From NCBI RefSeq assembly GCF_002412165.1, contig NZ_NXIA01000026.1:1-35332 (forward strand): a stretch of DNA of 35,332 bases. Direction: 5' to 3'. Source of the stretch: Curtobacterium sp. 'Ferrero'. Lineage in GTDB: Bacteria > Actinomycetota > Actinomycetes > Actinomycetales > Microbacteriaceae. How positions within the stretch are numbered: the first letter of the stretch is position 1; each line of letters begins with the position of its first letter. The position numbers and the translations under genes were made by a program. The notes under the pieces were generated by a model. That model made no database searches, was not told where the DNA came from, and was given only the letters and a program-made list of their open reading frames with translations. Shown piece by piece: positions 1 to 6,473 of the stretch.

Positions 1-293
1 CCGGCGACACCACCGTCACCCTGGAGAACTTCGTCGTCAACCCCGGCTCGTCCAAGCTCTACGGCGACGTGCTCGTCAACGGCAAGGTCGCCGCCGCCAA
101 CGCGTACCTGTTCGAGCTCTGGGGCGGCACCCTCAAGCCGCTGCAGCTCGAGGGCAACGACGCCATCCTGACCGGCACCACCGTCCACATCAGCCAGGAC
201 GCCGCCGACCTGCTCAACAAGACCTTCGGCACCGACGCCGTCAAGCGCGGCCTGCTCGTCGGCACCGCCACCATCACCGCCCAGATCAAGTAA
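1..293 (+). CDS. C-terminal part of a secreted beta-rich protein (5' end outside window)
   Basis: An open frame runs from the window edge (frame beginning at base 3) to a TAA at 291-293, giving about 96 residues. The visible part alternates hydrophobic and polar residues as in a beta-sandwich: it begins GDTTVTLENFVVNPG, continues SSKLYGDVLVNGK and ends TATITAQIK. It has no cysteines and no membrane anchor at the C-terminus. The style recalls repeated extracellular domains of actinobacterial secreted proteins, but I do not recognise a named family. The signal peptide, if any, lies upstream of the window. A strong hairpin follows 30 bases after the stop, so this is the last gene of its transcript. 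Confidence 0.7.
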   Translation, partial: GDTTVTLENFVVNPGSSKLYGDVLVNGKVAAANAYLFELWGGTLKPLQLEGNDAILTGTTVHISQDAADLLNKTFGTDAVKRGLLVGTATITAQIK

Positions 294-322
294 CACGGCC
301 GCTGGTCGACACCAGCAGCACC

Positions 323-361
323 GAGGAACGCCGTCCCCGCACCGCGGGGGCGGCGTTCCTC
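323..361 (+). terminator. Strong intrinsic hairpin after the first gene
   Basis: Two 18-base arms (323-340 and 344-361) pair completely except for one G.U wobble, around a 3-base loop. The hairpin is 30 bases past the stop of the preceding gene. No U-run follows, which is common for GC-rich actinobacterial terminators. The minus-strand DUF1992 gene ends at 426, so the hairpin could serve convergent transcription as well. Confidence 0.75.
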
Positions 362-403
362 GCGTCCAGGGGAGCGGGCGCGCAGACGAGCCGGCCCGGC
401 GGT

Positions 404-419
404 CGGACGGGAGGCGCGG
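404..419. repeat. Solo half-site of the GGGAGGCGCGG palindromic repeat family
   Basis: The 16-mer CGGACGGGAGGCGCGG matches the left arm of the full palindromes at 6364-6403 and 21351-21398. No matching right arm lies nearby. It sits between the terminator of the first gene and the 3' end of the DUF1992 gene, as the full copies also sit at gene 3' ends. Confidence 0.55.
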
Positions 420-425
420 ACCGCG

Positions 426-1028
426 TCACCGGGGCCGGCGCCACCACCGACGTGGCCGGGTGGCTGCCGCCGTGGCCTGCGCGGCCGCGGCCGCCGCGTC
501 GGACGCACGCCGTGCCTCCCGGCGGTCGTGCCAGCGGACCAGTTCCGCGTCGACGTCGCGGAGCGGCGTCACGACGGGTGGGCCGCCGAGGAGCTGCCGA
601 CGTGCCTCCCGTACCCGTGCGTTGAAGTCCTCGAGCACGGCGCGCACGTCGGCCTCCGCGGTCAGCGCGTCGAGCTCGTCGTCGAGGGTCGCGTCCTCCT
701 TGCGGAGGGCGAACGCCGGCGGGGCGATCCCGCTGAGCTGTTCACGCTCGATCTTCGAGCGGATCCACCAGTCCGGGTCGTGGCGGCCGTCGTTCCCCGG
801 CAGCGGCTTGCCGTGGTAGGGGTTGCCGTCGAAGACCCCGCGGCGCTCGGCTTCCTCGACGAGCGCGCGGGCGTGCTGGCCGACGTCCTTCGCCTGCAGC
901 AGGCGTCGTTCCTCCCGGACCTCGTCCGGGTCGAGCGACCCGCGCTCGATCTCACTGTCCACCAGTCGCTGGTAGCGGTACCGCGCGGCTCGTCGGAGCC
1001 GGTCCATCCTCGCGTCGACGTCGTTCAT
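426..1028 (-). CDS. DUF1992 (DnaJ-homologue subfamily C member 28-type) domain protein
   Basis: Encodes 200 residues with no signal peptide or membrane segment. The centre carries the DUF1992 signature: a stretch giving VFDGNPYHGKPLPGND, then DPDWWIRSKIEREQLSG and PPAFALRKE. The domain is named for a DnaJ-like relative but has no J domain here. Its biochemical role is unknown. The N-terminal third is charged and helical. The C-terminus after the domain is an Ala/Arg-rich tail ending RPRRWWRRPR, likely disordered and basic. The ATG start at 1028 lies 13 bases after the stop of the upstream GH15 gene, so the two are probably co-transcribed. Family call is firm; function is unknown. Confidence 0.85.
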   Translation of the reverse strand: MNDVDARMDRLRRAARYRYQRLVDSEIERGSLDPDEVREERRLLQAKDVGQHARALVEEAERRGVFDGNPYHGKPLPGNDGRHDPDWWIRSKIEREQLSGIAPPAFALRKEDATLDDELDALTAEADVRAVLEDFNARVREARRQLLGGPPVVTPLRDVDAELVRWHDRREARRASDAAAAAAQATAAATRPRRWWRRPR

Positions 1029-1041
1029 GACCGTTCCATGA

Positions 1042-2868
1042 TCACCCGGCCGCGTGCTCGTCGCCAGCGATCTCCTCGATGGTGAGCGCTGCCTGGATCA
1101 ACGCGAGGTGCGACAACCCCTGCGGGAGGTTCCCCATGAACGAGCCGTCCTCGCTCATCATCTCGCTGAAGAGCCCGACGTCGTTCGCCTGCGCCACCAT
1201 CGCGTCCATGAGCTCCCGGGCGTCGTCGAGACGTCCGACGCAGGCCATCGCCGCGGCCAACCAGAACGAGCACGCCACGAACGGGGACTCCTCGTCCGCC
1301 ATGCCCGAGTACCGGTACACGAGCGGGCCGCGGCGGAGCTCGTCCTCGATCGCGCGGATCGTCGCCTGCATCCGCGGGCCGCGGTCGAAGGCGCTCATCG
1401 CGTGCAGGAGGATCGAGGTGTCGAGCTCGTCCGACCCCGGGTACATGACGTAGTGCCCGCGCTCCTCGTCCCAGCCGTGCTCGGCCACCCACTGCTCGAT
1501 GAGCTCACGGTTCTCGATCCACTTGTCCCGTGGTCCGTCGATCATCCCGGCGTCGTGCAGTTCCACCGCCGCGTCGAGTGCCTGCCAGCAGCCGATCTTG
1601 CTCGAGACGTAGTGCTGCGCGTCCTCGAGCTCCCACATGCCCGAGTCGCGTTCCTCCCACCGGTGGCACGCGTCGTCCGCGAGGTCCTGGAGCACCGACG
1701 CGGTCCTCCGGTCGATCACGTTCCCCGCACGGACGTACTGGCGCAGGATCTCGAACACGTCACCGTAGACGCCGAGCTGGAGCTGGCCGCTCGCGCGGTT
1801 GCCCACGGTGACCGGCCCGATGCCGTTCCACCCGGGGACGTCGGGCTGCTCGACACCGTCGCTCTTCGAGCCGTCGAGCTCGTAGAAGATCGGCATGTCG
1901 GAGTCGTGCTCGCCGATCGTGCGCATCACCCACGACACGGCGGCGTGCGTCTCCTCGCGCAGCCCGAACCGGGTGAGCGCGTGCACGGTGTAGGACAGGT
2001 CGCGCACCCAGGCGAAGCGGTAGTCCCAGTTCTTCCCGCCGTCGCGGTCCTCCGGCAGGCTGGTGGTCGGCGCGGCGGCGATGGCCCCGGTGGGGGAGTA
2101 GATCAGCAGCTTCAGGGCGAGCGCGCTCCGCTGGACCGCGTCCGACCAGGGGCCGTCGTAGGAGAAGACCTCGGACCACGTCGACCAGTTCGCGATCGTC
2201 CGGTCCATCGCGTCGAGCGCGCTGACCGGGTCGGGCATGAAGATCGGCTCGTCCTGCGTGCCGACGATCGTCAGGATGTGCTTCGACCCGGACTCCGCAC
2301 GGAAGCGGCCGGAGAACCGCGGGCCGTCCTCGCGCACGGGCTCGAACCCGTGCTCGACGATGGCGATCGTGATGCCGTCGACGCCGATCACCGCGCCGTT
2401 CGCCGTGTCCAGGCGCTTCGGCTCCGCCGTCTCCAGCAGCGTTCCGGGCACGACGGCCCACTCCAGCTCCACCGACCCGCGGACCCCCTGCACGCACCGG
2501 GCGACCTCCGCCCACGGCAGGCGGCCGGCGACGCCCGTCACCATCGCGTCCGTCACCGTCACCTGCCCGGTCGGGGTCGTCCAGGTCGTGACGAGGACGT
2601 TCGTGCCCGGCAGGTACTCGCGCGACACCTCGGCCTCGCCGGTCGGACGGAGCGCGATGTGGCCACCGTGCTCGGCGTCGAGGATGCTCGCGAACACGGG
2701 GGGCGAGTCCATCGACGGGATCGGCAGCCAGTCGATCCGGCCGTCGAGCGCGACGAGGGCGACGGTGCGCCCGTCGCCGATCGCCCCGTACGAGCGCAGC
2801 GGCACGTACCCGTCGGTGCGTTCCTCGTTGTCGGTCGCGTCGGGGGTGTCACGGGTCCGTTCGGTCAT
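1042..2868 (-). CDS. Glycoside hydrolase family 15 protein (glucoamylase/trehalase type)
   Basis: Encodes 608 residues, the usual length for bacterial cytoplasmic GH15 enzymes, with an N-terminal beta-sandwich domain and an (alpha/alpha)6 barrel. The N-terminus has the family opening LRSYGAIGDGRTVALVALDG and IDWLPIPSMDSPPVFASILD. The barrel begins with SPTGAIAAAPTTSLPE and GGKNWDYRFAWVRDLSYTV, the most diagnostic GH15 stretch. There is no signal peptide, so it acts inside the cell. Actinobacterial members hydrolyse alpha-glucosidic bonds of maltooligosaccharides, and some hydrolyse trehalose; the sequence alone does not decide. A TTG three codons upstream (2877) is in frame, but the ATG at 2868 is the natural start. 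The DUF1992 gene follows closely. Confidence 0.88.
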   Translation of the reverse strand: MTERTRDTPDATDNEERTDGYVPLRSYGAIGDGRTVALVALDGRIDWLPIPSMDSPPVFASILDAEHGGHIALRPTGEAEVSREYLPGTNVLVTTWTTPTGQVTVTDAMVTGVAGRLPWAEVARCVQGVRGSVELEWAVVPGTLLETAEPKRLDTANGAVIGVDGITIAIVEHGFEPVREDGPRFSGRFRAESGSKHILTIVGTQDEPIFMPDPVSALDAMDRTIANWSTWSEVFSYDGPWSDAVQRSALALKLLIYSPTGAIAAAPTTSLPEDRDGGKNWDYRFAWVRDLSYTVHALTRFGLREETHAAVSWVMRTIGEHDSDMPIFYELDGSKSDGVEQPDVPGWNGIGPVTVGNRASGQLQLGVYGDVFEILRQYVRAGNVIDRRTASVLQDLADDACHRWEERDSGMWELEDAQHYVSSKIGCWQALDAAVELHDAGMIDGPRDKWIENRELIEQWVAEHGWDEERGHYVMYPGSDELDTSILLHAMSAFDRGPRMQATIRAIEDELRRGPLVYRYSGMADEESPFVACSFWLAAAMACVGRLDDARELMDAMVAQANDVGLFSEMMSEDGSFMGNLPQGLSHLALIQAALTIEEIAGDEHAAG

Positions 2869-2930
2869 GCACCCCAATCTGCCCGCACCGCACGGCGGAT
2901 CATCAGCGTGACGTACCCCGCTGTGGACGG

Positions 2931-2951
2931 CAGCCCCCTGTCCGCGGGCTG
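2931..2951 (-). terminator. Weak hairpin after the alpha/beta hydrolase gene
   Basis: Six-base arms (2931-2936 and 2946-2951, CAGCCC/GGGCTG) flank a 9-base loop, 12 bases beyond the minus-strand stop at 2963. It may end the padC-hydrolase transcript before the GH15 gene. There is no U-run. Confidence 0.35.
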
Positions 2952-2962
2952 TGCAGGAGTGG

Positions 2963-3724
2963 TCAGGAGCCGTCGACGAGCCCGGTCGAGGTGAGGAGCC
3001 GTTCCGTCAGCAGGTGCCGGAGGGGGACCGAGGACCAGCCGTGGTCGGCGTCCTCGACCGGGGTGAAGGTCGCCCCGGGCAGCTCCCGGCCGTACCGCTC
3101 GCCGTACGAGAGCGGGACGATCTGGTCGGCCGTGCCGTGCAGGACGTCGGCCGGGCCGGTGTAGCGGTCGATCCCCGCGTAGACGTCGAGGCCCGCGGTC
3201 ACCTCGTCGATGAACGGCATGCCGAGCGCCATCCCACCGAAGTCGAAGTACCCGTGCGTCCGCGCGGGAGCGAGCGGCTGCCCCTGGATCTCGTCCTCGA
3301 CGGCGATGTCGTCGACGACCACACCGGCCGGGGACCACAGCGTCAGGGTGGCGACGAGCTCCGGCACCCTGGCCGCGGCGAGCGCCGACTCGACGGCTCC
3401 GAGGCTGTGCGCGACCACGTGCACCGGGCCCGCAGTGTCGGCGGCGAGCGCGCGGATCATCGCGACGACCTGCTCGACCTCGTCGGAGATCGTGATGTCG
3501 GCGAAGTCGCCGTCGCTCGTGCCGTGCCCCAGGCGACTGTACGAGCGGACGGCGGCGCCGTGGTCGGCGAGCCGGCGTGCGGTCTGGACGAACAGCTGCT
3601 GGCCGCCCGTGTCGGTGCTGCCGAAGCCGTGCACGAGCAGTGCGGTCGGGCGGCCCCGTCCGACGCTCCCGAGTTGCCAGCCGCGGAGCGTGTGGCCGTG
3701 GTGGTCGAGGCTGATCGGCTGCAT
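2963..3724 (-). CDS. Alpha/beta hydrolase encoded with padC
   Basis: Encodes 253 residues of the alpha/beta hydrolase fold without a signal peptide. The oxyanion-side motif LLVHGFG is near residue 30. The nucleophile elbow is AHSLG with Ser107. Asp200 in GTADQIVP and His228 in DADHGW complete a likely catalytic triad. The ATG at 3724 overlaps the padC stop by one base (TGATG), which implies translational coupling. Because padC handles free hydroxycinnamic acids, this hydrolase could release such acids from esters, as feruloyl or cinnamoyl esterases do. That substrate is inferred only from the overlap; a generic esterase or lipase-like role remains possible. Confidence 0.85.
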   Translation of the reverse strand: MQPISLDHHGHTLRGWQLGSVGRGRPTALLVHGFGSTDTGGQQLFVQTARRLADHGAAVRSYSRLGHGTSDGDFADITISDEVEQVVAMIRALAADTAGPVHVVAHSLGAVESALAAARVPELVATLTLWSPAGVVVDDIAVEDEIQGQPLAPARTHGYFDFGGMALGMPFIDEVTAGLDVYAGIDRYTGPADVLHGTADQIVPLSYGERYGRELPGATFTPVEDADHGWSSVPLRHLLTERLLTSTGLVDGS

Positions 3725-4251
3725 CAGTTCGTCCGGTCAGCGAAGCCGGTCGGCAGGTCGCCGGGAGCGGTGTCGACGACCGACTCGTCGTCCTCGCCGA
3801 CGTGCTCGAACAGTGTGATGTGCGCGAACTCCGGCACGACGTAGATCGGGTACGTCGGGCCCTGGTCGCGGTACTCGCGCATGCGGTCGAGGTGGTCGTT
3901 CTGGAACAGCACGGTCTTGCTGCCGTCCTGCTCGACCCAGTGCGGGAAGAAGATCGTGCCGTGCAGCACCCGCTCGCGCGGGACGACGGTGACGACGACG
4001 CTGGTGCCGGTCGGTTCGTTCCACGACACCTTGTAGACGCCGTCGGTGAGTGCGACGAGGTCGACCTGCTGGTCCTTGACCCAGCGGCCGCCGACCATGC
4101 CGGAGTGGATCCGGTAGTCGATGGTCGTGGCGTTCTTGACGTACATCTCGTACTGCCAGCCGTTGGCGTAGGTGTAGATGAACCGGTGTCCGGTGATGCC
4201 CGAGAGGTCCTGCTCGGGGACGGGGTGCTCGACGCTCGTGGTGGTTGCCAT
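3724..4251 (-). CDS. padC: Phenolic acid decarboxylase
   Basis: Encodes 175 residues, the normal size for this family, which decarboxylates p-coumaric, ferulic and caffeic acids to vinylphenols without a cofactor. Diagnostic stretches are [45 protein letters not shown] and [13 protein letters not shown]. Residues equivalent to the Bacillus active-site set are present: Tyr26, Tyr28, Arg56 and Glu79. The start at 4251 ([10 protein letters not shown]) was chosen because it gives the family length and faces the divergent MarR regulator across 64 bases. The enzyme is cytoplasmic. The next gene downstream, an alpha/beta hydrolase, overlaps by one base. Confidence 0.95.
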   Translation of the reverse strand: MATTTSVEHPVPEQDLSGITGHRFIYTYANGWQYEMYVKNATTIDYRIHSGMVGGRWVKDQQVDLVALTDGVYKVSWNEPTGTSVVVTVVPRERVLHGTIFFPHWVEQDGSKTVLFQNDHLDRMREYRDQGPTYPIYVVPEFAHITLFEHVGEDDESVVDTAPGDLPTGFADRTN

Positions 4252-4271
4252 GCGGACCAGTTTGCTACCGG

Positions 4272-4294
4272 AATGCGTTTGTTGCACACGTATT
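4272..4294. promoter_or_regulatory. Palindromic operator candidate between padC and its MarR regulator
   Basis: The half-sites AATGCGTTTG (4272-4281) and CACACGTATT (4285-4294) form an imperfect palindrome in which 8 of the base pairs match around a 3-base centre. It lies midway between the divergent padC and marR-type genes. It overlaps the -35 and spacer of the predicted regulator promoter, so one bound dimer could repress both genes. AT-rich ends around a conserved core are typical of MarR-family sites. Confidence 0.6.
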
Positions 4295-4309
4295 CTCGGT
4301 GAGTACCCT
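4282..4309 (+). promoter_or_regulatory. Predicted promoter of the MarR-type regulator gene
   Basis: TTGCAC (4282-4287) and TACCCT (4304-4309) are separated by 16 bases. The GTG start begins 7 bases after the -10 box, so the transcript is probably leaderless. Confidence 0.5.
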
Positions 4310-4315
4310 GGGAAC

Positions 4316-4786
4316 GTGTCCCCCCGCGCGTCCGAACCCGACCTGGCCGGAGCAGCACGCCGCCTGAGTGCCGAGGTCGGACCGTTCCGCCGGACGCTCC
4401 TCACCACCGCGCGCCGGTCCGGCGACCTCCCCGACATCCCGGACGCGCAGATCGAGGTCCTGCGACGGCTGGACGCCGACGGCTGGTCGAGTCCGACGGG
4501 GCTCGGGCGGGCGCTCGGGCTCGCCCGGTCGACGGTGAGCAACCTCGTCGCGGCGATGGAACGGGACCGCCTCGTCGAGCGCCGACTCGCGCGCGGCGAC
4601 GGCCGGAGCACCGAGGTCGGGCTGACCGCGCTGGCGCGTCGTCGACTCGCGGTCTACGACGCGGCTGCGGAGCGGGTGCTCGTGGAGGCCATGGCCGCCG
4701 CCTCCGCCACCGATCGACGGGTGCTCCTGGAGGTCGGCGAGGTGCTCGAACGGCTCCGGCAGCGGCTCGAGGAGCGCGGGGACTGA
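4316..4786 (+). CDS. MarR-family transcriptional regulator, divergent from padC
   Basis: Encodes 156 residues with a winged-helix DNA-binding domain. The recognition region reads [20 protein letters not shown], followed by the wing with [13 protein letters not shown]. Flanking helices, including a C-terminal one rich in Leu/Glu/Arg, would form the dimer interface as in MarR proteins. The GTG at 4316 was chosen because it lies 7 bases after a TACCCT box and gives a normal family length; longer in-frame starts would run back into padC. Its position suggests that it represses padC until a phenolic acid binds. PadR proper is a different family, so the name padR is not used. Confidence 0.85.
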   Translation: MSPRASEPDLAGAARRLSAEVGPFRRTLLTTARRSGDLPDIPDAQIEVLRRLDADGWSSPTGLGRALGLARSTVSNLVAAMERDRLVERRLARGDGRSTEVGLTALARRRLAVYDAAAERVLVEAMAAASATDRRVLLEVGEVLERLRQRLEERGD

Positions 4787-4824
4787 CCCCGCACCGTCGC
4801 CGCCCTCGCCCCTCCTGTCACGCC

Positions 4825-4864
4825 GCGACACGCCCGGGCGACTTGTGCACCCCGGGCGTGTCGC
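4825..4864. repeat. Perfect 14-bp inverted repeat in the rtcB upstream region
   Basis: GCGACACGCCCGGG (4825-4838) is exactly repeated in inverse orientation at 4851-4864, around a 12-base loop. The loop contains TTGTGC, the predicted -35 box of the downstream promoter. It could be the terminator of the marR-type gene (stop at 4786), an operator spanning the promoter, or both. Confidence 0.75.
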
Positions 4865-4872
4865 ACTAGTGT
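4843..4872 (+). promoter_or_regulatory. Predicted promoter for the small ORF and rtcB
   Basis: TTGTGC (4843-4848) and TAGTGT (4867-4872) have an 18-base spacer. The -35 box lies in the loop of the inverted repeat at 4825-4864, and the second repeat arm fills most of the spacer. Transcription would start near 4879, leaving a leader of about 315 bases before rtcB. Confidence 0.5.
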
Positions 4873-4879
4873 CTCCCTT

Positions 4880-4895
4880 CCTGCCACCCGGCAGG
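4880..4895 (+). other. Short hairpin at the start of the rtcB leader
   Basis: CCTGCC (4880-4885) and GGCAGG (4890-4895) pair perfectly around the loop ACCC. It lies at the predicted transcript 5' end, just before the Shine-Dalgarno of the 36-codon ORF. Confidence 0.4.
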
Positions 4896-4930
4896 ACCGC
4901 CCGTCCCGGGCACCAGTGGAAGGACCGCGC

Positions 4931-5041
4931 GTGCGCGCCGTAGAACGCCCCGAACAGTGGGTCGAGCACCAGCTCGACGCTCTCGTCGTGGTGTCCGAAC
5001 GGCAGTACGACCGCAACCAGCTCCGCCACGACCGCGCGTAG
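4931..5041 (+). CDS. Possible 36-residue leader peptide upstream of rtcB
   Basis: A GTG start at 4931 opens a 36-codon frame ending in TAG at 5039-5041. A strong Shine-Dalgarno, GGAAGGA (4918-4924), lies 6 bases before it. The peptide begins MRAVERPEQWVEHQLDALVV and ends QLRHDRA; it is hydrophilic with six arginines, and has no signal peptide or membrane segment. No family is recognised. A predicted promoter lies about 60 bases upstream, and a hairpin begins 15 bases downstream of the stop. This placement fits a leader peptide or a free small protein. Three of its Glu codons are GAA, against a GAG bias in neighbours, which argues for caution. Confidence 0.4.
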   Translation: MRAVERPEQWVEHQLDALVVVSERQYDRNQLRHDRA

Positions 5042-5055
5042 GCACGCCGTCACCC

Positions 5056-5086
5056 GACGTCCCGTGCCCGCCCGGCCCGGGACGTC
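5056..5086 (+). other. Hairpin between the small ORF and rtcB
   Basis: GACGTCCCG (5056-5064) and CGGGACGTC (5078-5086) pair perfectly around a 13-base loop. It starts 15 bases after the small ORF stop and ends 109 bases before rtcB. It could be a terminator/attenuator or an RNA-processing element. Confidence 0.5.
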
Positions 5087-5194
5087 ACCGTCCGCCCGAC
5101 CCTCCGTCCCCCGCCGCACCGGCGACAGACAGGAACCCGGGTGGTCCACGTCTCGGACCGTCATCCACGACCGTCACCGAAAGCGAGACGAACC

Positions 5195-6361
5195 ATGAAG
5201 AAGATCCACGACCGATTGCTCAGCTGGGCCTCCGTGCTCGAGGAGAACACCGAGCAGCAGGCCCGCACGACGGCGCGGATGCCGTTCGTGTTCCCCCACC
5301 TGGCGCTCATGCCCGATGCGCACCTCGGCCTCGGCGCCACCGTTGGCTCGGTCATCCCGACCCTCGGCGCCGTGATGCCGGCCGCCGTCGGGGTGGACAT
5401 CGGGTGCGGCATGATCGCCGTCCGGACCCAGTTCGACCGGGGTGACCTGCCCGCCGACCTCCGGCCCCTCCGGGAGCAGATCGAGCGGGCGATCCCGCTG
5501 TCGGCCGGCGCGTCGAACCGGAAGATCGTGGCGACCGCCGAGCCGCGGATCGCCGAGCTCGAGACGATGGCTGCGGCAGCGGGCTTCGACCCGGCCTCGG
5601 CGCACGGCGGCTGGCGGAACCAGCTCGGGAGCCTCGGGTCCGGCAACCACTTCATCGAGGTCTCGCTCGACGAGGCCGACCGGGTCTGGTTGTTCCTGCA
5701 CTCGGGGTCCCGCGGCGTCGGGAACAAGATCGCCCAGCGGCACATCGCGGTCGCCAAGAAGGCCATGCAGCGCTGGTGGATCGAGCTGCCGGACCCGGAC
5801 CTCGCCTACCTCGTCGAGGGCACCCCGGAGTTCGACCGGTACATCGCGGAGCTGCGGTGGGCCCAGCACTTCGCCCTCCTCAACCGCGAGGAGATGATGG
5901 ACCGGGTCGTGAGGCAGCTGTCGGAGGTGCTCGGGTCGGCCGTCGACGAGCAGGAGCGGATCAACTGCCACCACAACTTCACCCAGCGCGAGCGGCACTG
6001 GGGCAAGGACGTGTGGGTCTCGCGGAAGGGTGCGATCCAGGCGTCGGCCGGGCAGCCCGGCCTGATCCCGGGCTCGATGGGCACCGCGTCGTACGTCGTC
6101 GAGGGTCTCGGGAACAAGCCGTCGCTCGAGTCGTCGCCGCACGGGGCGGGGCGTCGGTTCTCCCGTTCGGCGGCGCGTCGGACGTTCACGCACGACGAGC
6201 TCCGCGCCGCGATGGTCGGCATCGAGTACCGCGACACCGACGCGTTCCTCGACGAGATCCCCGCGGCGTACAAGGACATCGACCAGGTCATGGCCGACGC
6301 GGCCGACCTGGTCCGGGTCCGGCACACGCTGCGGCAGGTGGTGAACGTCAAGGGCGACTGA
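5195..6361 (+). CDS. rtcB: RNA-splicing ligase RtcB family protein
   Basis: Encodes 388 residues, the length of the shorter bacterial RtcB type. RtcB joins RNA 2',3'-cyclic phosphate and 5'-OH ends in a GTP- and Mn-dependent reaction. Family metal ligands are visible: Asp68 and Cys71 in GVDIGCGM, His152 in GSGNHF, His169 in LHSGSRG, and His259/His260 in NCHHNF. The guanylated histidine is His316 in SSPHGAGR. MPDAHLGLG near residue 39 is also conserved. The ATG at 5195 was chosen over an upstream in-frame GTG (5141) because the family alignment starts there. No RtcA, archease or RtcR regulator is adjacent. A perfect palindrome follows the stop within three bases. Confidence 0.93.
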   Translation: MKKIHDRLLSWASVLEENTEQQARTTARMPFVFPHLALMPDAHLGLGATVGSVIPTLGAVMPAAVGVDIGCGMIAVRTQFDRGDLPADLRPLREQIERAIPLSAGASNRKIVATAEPRIAELETMAAAAGFDPASAHGGWRNQLGSLGSGNHFIEVSLDEADRVWLFLHSGSRGVGNKIAQRHIAVAKKAMQRWWIELPDPDLAYLVEGTPEFDRYIAELRWAQHFALLNREEMMDRVVRQLSEVLGSAVDEQERINCHHNFTQRERHWGKDVWVSRKGAIQASAGQPGLIPGSMGTASYVVEGLGNKPSLESSPHGAGRRFSRSAARRTFTHDELRAAMVGIEYRDTDAFLDEIPAAYKDIDQVMADAADLVRVRHTLRQVVNVKGD

Positions 6362-6363
6362 CC

Positions 6364-6403
6364 GACGGGAGGCGCGGGGCGGGCCCGCCCCGCGCCTCCC
6401 GTC
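6364..6403. repeat. Perfect 40-bp palindrome, full copy of the GGGAGGCGCGG family; likely rtcB terminator
   Basis: The 20-base arms are exact inverse complements with no extra loop; each arm begins GACGGGAGGCGCGG when read outward in. It starts two bases after the rtcB stop. As RNA it forms an extremely stable hairpin, so termination is the likely function. Related copies occur at 12864-12899 and 21351-21398. Confidence 0.85.
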
Positions 6404-6473
6404 CGCCGTCCCGTGCGGTCCGGAGACCGCACGCCGTCCGGACAGGAGCGGTCCGGACGGGCACGCTGGGTCG

